A DNA stretch of 64,000 nt from an uncultured Bacteriovoracaceae bacterium (GTDB taxonomy: Bacteria > Bdellovibrionota > Bacteriovoracia > Bacteriovoracales > Bacteriovoracaceae). Where the stretch lies: positions 207,098 to 271,097 of the forward strand of contig CATLOT010000001.1 in the NCBI GenBank assembly GCA_950054155.1. Reading direction: 5' to 3'. Below the pieces are notes generated by a model that saw nothing but the letters and a program-made list of their open reading frames with translations, made no database searches and had not been told where the DNA came from. Both the position numbers and the translations under genes were made by a program. Below, piece by piece: positions 62,358 through 64,000 of the stretch (its first letter is position 1; each line of letters opens with the position of its first letter).

Positions 62358-63878
62358 ATGTACACAATTGGTGAGCTTTCACAGAGAACAGGCGTTTCAA
62401 GAAGAGCAATAAGACTCTACGAGGAAAAAGGTTTAATTGATCCTTCCTATCGTGGGCAAAATGGCTATCGCTATTATCTGGAAAAACAAGTTGATGTTCT
62501 CAATGAGATAAAAAGTCTCAAATCTTTAGGCTTTTCTCTTGAAGAAATGAGAACTCTTGTTGGGCTTAAAAAAGAATCTTTTAAATGTGATTTAGAGAGA
62601 AAACTCACTGAGGTAAAAAAAGAAATTCAACTGCTTAAATTAAGAGAAGATGAAATCTCTCAACTCCTTTCGGTAACGAAGAAAATTAAACACGGAACTA
62701 AAATTAGTTTCGAAGAAAGGAGGGTTTTCATGGATGCAATTCGAGAGAAGATTATTAATTCGTTGAATATTAGAGCTGGTAGTGTCTCTGATAAACATTT
62801 AGATTTTATTGAAAGAGATAAGGGCTTCTTTGACACTAAAGAGAAACAGGAGTTTTTAGAGGTTGTTAAAGAATGCGTTGAGTTTGCTCGCAATAAAAAC
62901 CTTATTCTAGGGCCAGGCAGAGGAAGTTCACCTTCTAGCATTACACTATATGGCCTAGGATTTTCTGGTGTTGATCCGACAAATAAAAACCTATTACCTG
63001 AAAGATTTATAAAAGACGAACCTGATTTACATATTGATGTTCAGTTCGAGGGAGGGCAAGAATTTGTAGACTTCTGTAGAGAGAGATCGAAGAAACTCAA
63101 ATATGGGCAGATTAACGCCTTTAAGATGCCTCTATTAAATATAATTCAAAATGTTGAGAAGAGGCTCGATAAAGGCGTCGATTATGAGAGTATTTCAGAT
63201 GATAGTGAGATCGTATTAAATAATATTAGAAAAGGCTTTATTGAAAAGATTTTCTGTATGGATATGTCCGAAGATGCTCTCGTGATGAAGTATGAGAACT
63301 TCTACCCTGAATATCGAACGACTGAGAAATTAGAGGAGTATTTAAAAACTCAACACATCTATTCATTTTTGGATGTACTTAATATCATCGCTCTGTGGCG
63401 CCCAAATAGACGAGAGTTGATTTCTAGAATGGAGCGCTACAAAGAGGCTAAGGAGAAAGATCTGTCCTACGGCTTCTTATCCCCAATGTTAAAAGAATAC
63501 CTCAAGCCAAACTTTGGGCAGATTATCTACCATGAGGATATTATTAGAATCTTAAAAGAATATACGGACTGGGATCTCACAAGATGTGGCATTTTTAGAA
63601 GAGACTTATTTAAGGGAAAGGCCTGCGAAGCAGATTTAAAATCTTTGGAAGAACAAGCCCCAAGAGAGGTTTATTCTTTAATTTTAAGTGAATCGAAATG
63701 GACCTTCTGTAAGTCCCACATTATGGCCTTTGCTCAACTGATAAAGAAAACAGCAGTCCTCCAGTCTCTTCATCAAGATATCTACTTTGATGAAATTACA
63801 AATTGGGAGAAAAAATTCGGATTCAAATGGGACGATATTGGAATCAAATTAAAAGGAGTTTCAATTCTCCAGCATTAA
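62358..63878 (+). CDS. MerR regulator fused to a DnaE-like (Pol III alpha) core
   Basis: A 506-residue protein. Residues 1-70 are a MerR HTH (MYTIGELSQRTGVSRRAIRLYEEKGL), about 75-110 a coiled coil. From about 180 the sequence tracks bacterial DNA polymerase III alpha: GPGRGSSPSS (185-194, DnaE GPGRGSAAGS), LLPERF (212), PDLHIDV (222-228, DnaE PDFDVDF), YGQI (249), ALWRPN (345, DnaE ALFRPGP), FGQIIYHEDIIRI (386) and TFCKSHIMAFA (449, DnaE GFNKSH.AAYA). The first catalytic Asp is His225, Asp227 is kept, and the third Asp region is not found. Polymerase activity is therefore doubtful, and a nucleotide- or DNA-sensing role is possible. AAAGGG precedes ATG 62358. Confidence 0.78.
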   Translation: MYTIGELSQRTGVSRRAIRLYEEKGLIDPSYRGQNGYRYYLEKQVDVLNEIKSLKSLGFSLEEMRTLVGLKKESFKCDLERKLTEVKKEIQLLKLREDEISQLLSVTKKIKHGTKISFEERRVFMDAIREKIINSLNIRAGSVSDKHLDFIERDKGFFDTKEKQEFLEVVKECVEFARNKNLILGPGRGSSPSSITLYGLGFSGVDPTNKNLLPERFIKDEPDLHIDVQFEGGQEFVDFCRERSKKLKYGQINAFKMPLLNIIQNVEKRLDKGVDYESISDDSEIVLNNIRKGFIEKIFCMDMSEDALVMKYENFYPEYRTTEKLEEYLKTQHIYSFLDVLNIIALWRPNRRELISRMERYKEAKEKDLSYGFLSPMLKEYLKPNFGQIIYHEDIIRILKEYTDWDLTRCGIFRRDLFKGKACEADLKSLEEQAPREVYSLILSESKWTFCKSHIMAFAQLIKKTAVLQSLHQDIYFDEITNWEKKFGFKWDDIGIKLKGVSILQH

Positions 63879-63885
63879 AAGGGAA

Positions 63886-63917
63886 TAAAAAAAGCCAGAG
63901 TGGGTTAACTCTGGCTT
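63886..63917 (-). terminator. Leftward intrinsic terminator
   Basis: AGCCAGAGT / ACTCTGGCT (63893-63916) with a six-base loop; read leftwards it is followed by seven T. There is no T-run to the right, so it mainly serves a gene entering from beyond 64000. Confidence 0.7.
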
Positions 63918-64000
63918 AGATATGGCTCTTCACACTTAGGGGTGTTTTCACCGCATCACGAGTAACTAAGTCAGGCATGGCAATCAACAACTTATAATTG
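63916..64000 (-). CDS. 3' end of a leftward gene (partial)
   Basis: A frame open from the window edge, ending TAA at 63918-63916, gives ...NYKLLIAMPDLVTRDAVKTPL, then SVKSHI. It stops exactly at the leftward terminator, which supports it as a real gene end. It carries the second copy of the 35-bp repeat. No product can be named from 27 codons. Confidence 0.45.
   Translation of the reverse strand, partial: NYKLLIAMPDLVTRDAVKTPLSVKSHI
63924..63958 (+). repeat. Dispersed 35-bp repeat, copy 2
   Basis: Thirty-three of 35 bases match 26624-26658. It lies 5' of a hairpin on the other strand and inside the partial leftward frame, coding DAVKTPLSVKS. The inner ACAC...GTGT words could pair. Confidence 0.55.

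Noticed and set aside
1..64000. CRISPR array, prophage, integrase or insertion sequence
   Set aside because: No regular spaced repeats, no transposase or integrase motifs, and no phage structural genes were seen on either strand.

Overview
The window is an AT-rich, gene-dense stretch of a Gram-negative chromosome. It has many lipoprotein and signal-peptide genes, outer-membrane proteins, several secreted proteases and hydrolases, a cbb3 terminal oxidase and a small histone-fold protein. The histone, the FNR/RegBA redox regulation and the large set of secreted enzymes fit a Bdellovibrio-and-like organism (Bdellovibrionota, perhaps a Bacteriovorax/Halobacteriovorax relative). That placement is inference from gene content, not from a marker gene. 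Nearly all sequence is ordinary chromosomal core and accessory genes. There is no prophage, CRISPR array or insertion sequence.

Layout. 0-7.2 kb: an XRE-type regulator behind an array of TTGC/GCAA palindromes with a VWA-like secreted protein, then mutY, a secreted EEP nuclease, two secreted proteins, an L,D-transpeptidase, an LpxO-like hydroxylase and the RNase P RNA. 7.2-12.5 kb: a TolC-type channel and an RND pump with no adaptor gene, then a zinc-ribbon coiled-coil protein. 12.5-15.8 kb: overlapping aroC-aroB-aroA. 15.8-19.2 kb (minus strand): a tight cluster of a 42-residue peptide ORF, an 83-residue protein, a long-N-terminus ABC exporter and a DUF1854 protein. 19.3-27.5 kb: an epimerase lacking the catalytic Tyr, secreted HAD-like and protease genes, the cis-trans fatty acid isomerase Cti, a second Rossmann protein and a lipoprotein. 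27.5-31.5 kb: a CAT-anticodon tRNA with a degenerate partial copy and a GC-rich block downstream, then dapF, a VanZ-like protein, tlyA, a LOG protein and a cytochrome c. 31.5-34.9 kb: secreted proteins, an HExxH peptidase, hpf and a CxxCH protein. 34.9-43.9 kb (minus strand): a compact cbb3 oxidase operon ccoI-ccoS-ccoNO-ccoQ-ccoP-ccoG-SafE-like, with a Crp/Fnr regulator and a cNMP-domain protein upstream. 44-46 kb: DUF1499 and DUF2288 proteins, the bacterial histone and a lysophospholipid acyltransferase. 46-52 kb: an HD-GYP protein, phospholipase pldA, an O-antigen ligase, an ATP-grasp protein and elbB. 52-62 kb: secreted hydrolases, a di-heme peroxidase, a GT-C membrane protein, a trypsin-like protease, a VOC-DUF4269 fusion, a RegA/RegB two-component system and small proteins. 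62.3-63.9 kb: a MerR regulator whose effector half resembles the catalytic core of DNA polymerase III alpha (DnaE).

The genes suggest respiration tuned to oxygen and redox state (FNR-like protein with four conserved Cys, RegBA with a quinone-site motif, cbb3 oxidase, cytochromes, peroxidase) and active envelope remodelling (Cti, PldA, LpxO-like, LPLAT, L,D-transpeptidase, O-antigen ligase). The two most unusual loci are the MerR-DnaE-like fusion at 62358-63878 and the peptide/ABC/DUF1854 cluster at 15815-19179.

Other non-coding structure includes two copies of a 35-bp dispersed repeat (26624 and 63924), hairpins that could hide the tolC-like start, a 19-bp-spacer MerR-type promoter, and dyads in the cco and cti promoter regions. 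Coding starts were moved inward from the longest open frame wherever a Shine-Dalgarno or signal peptide supported it; each entry says so.
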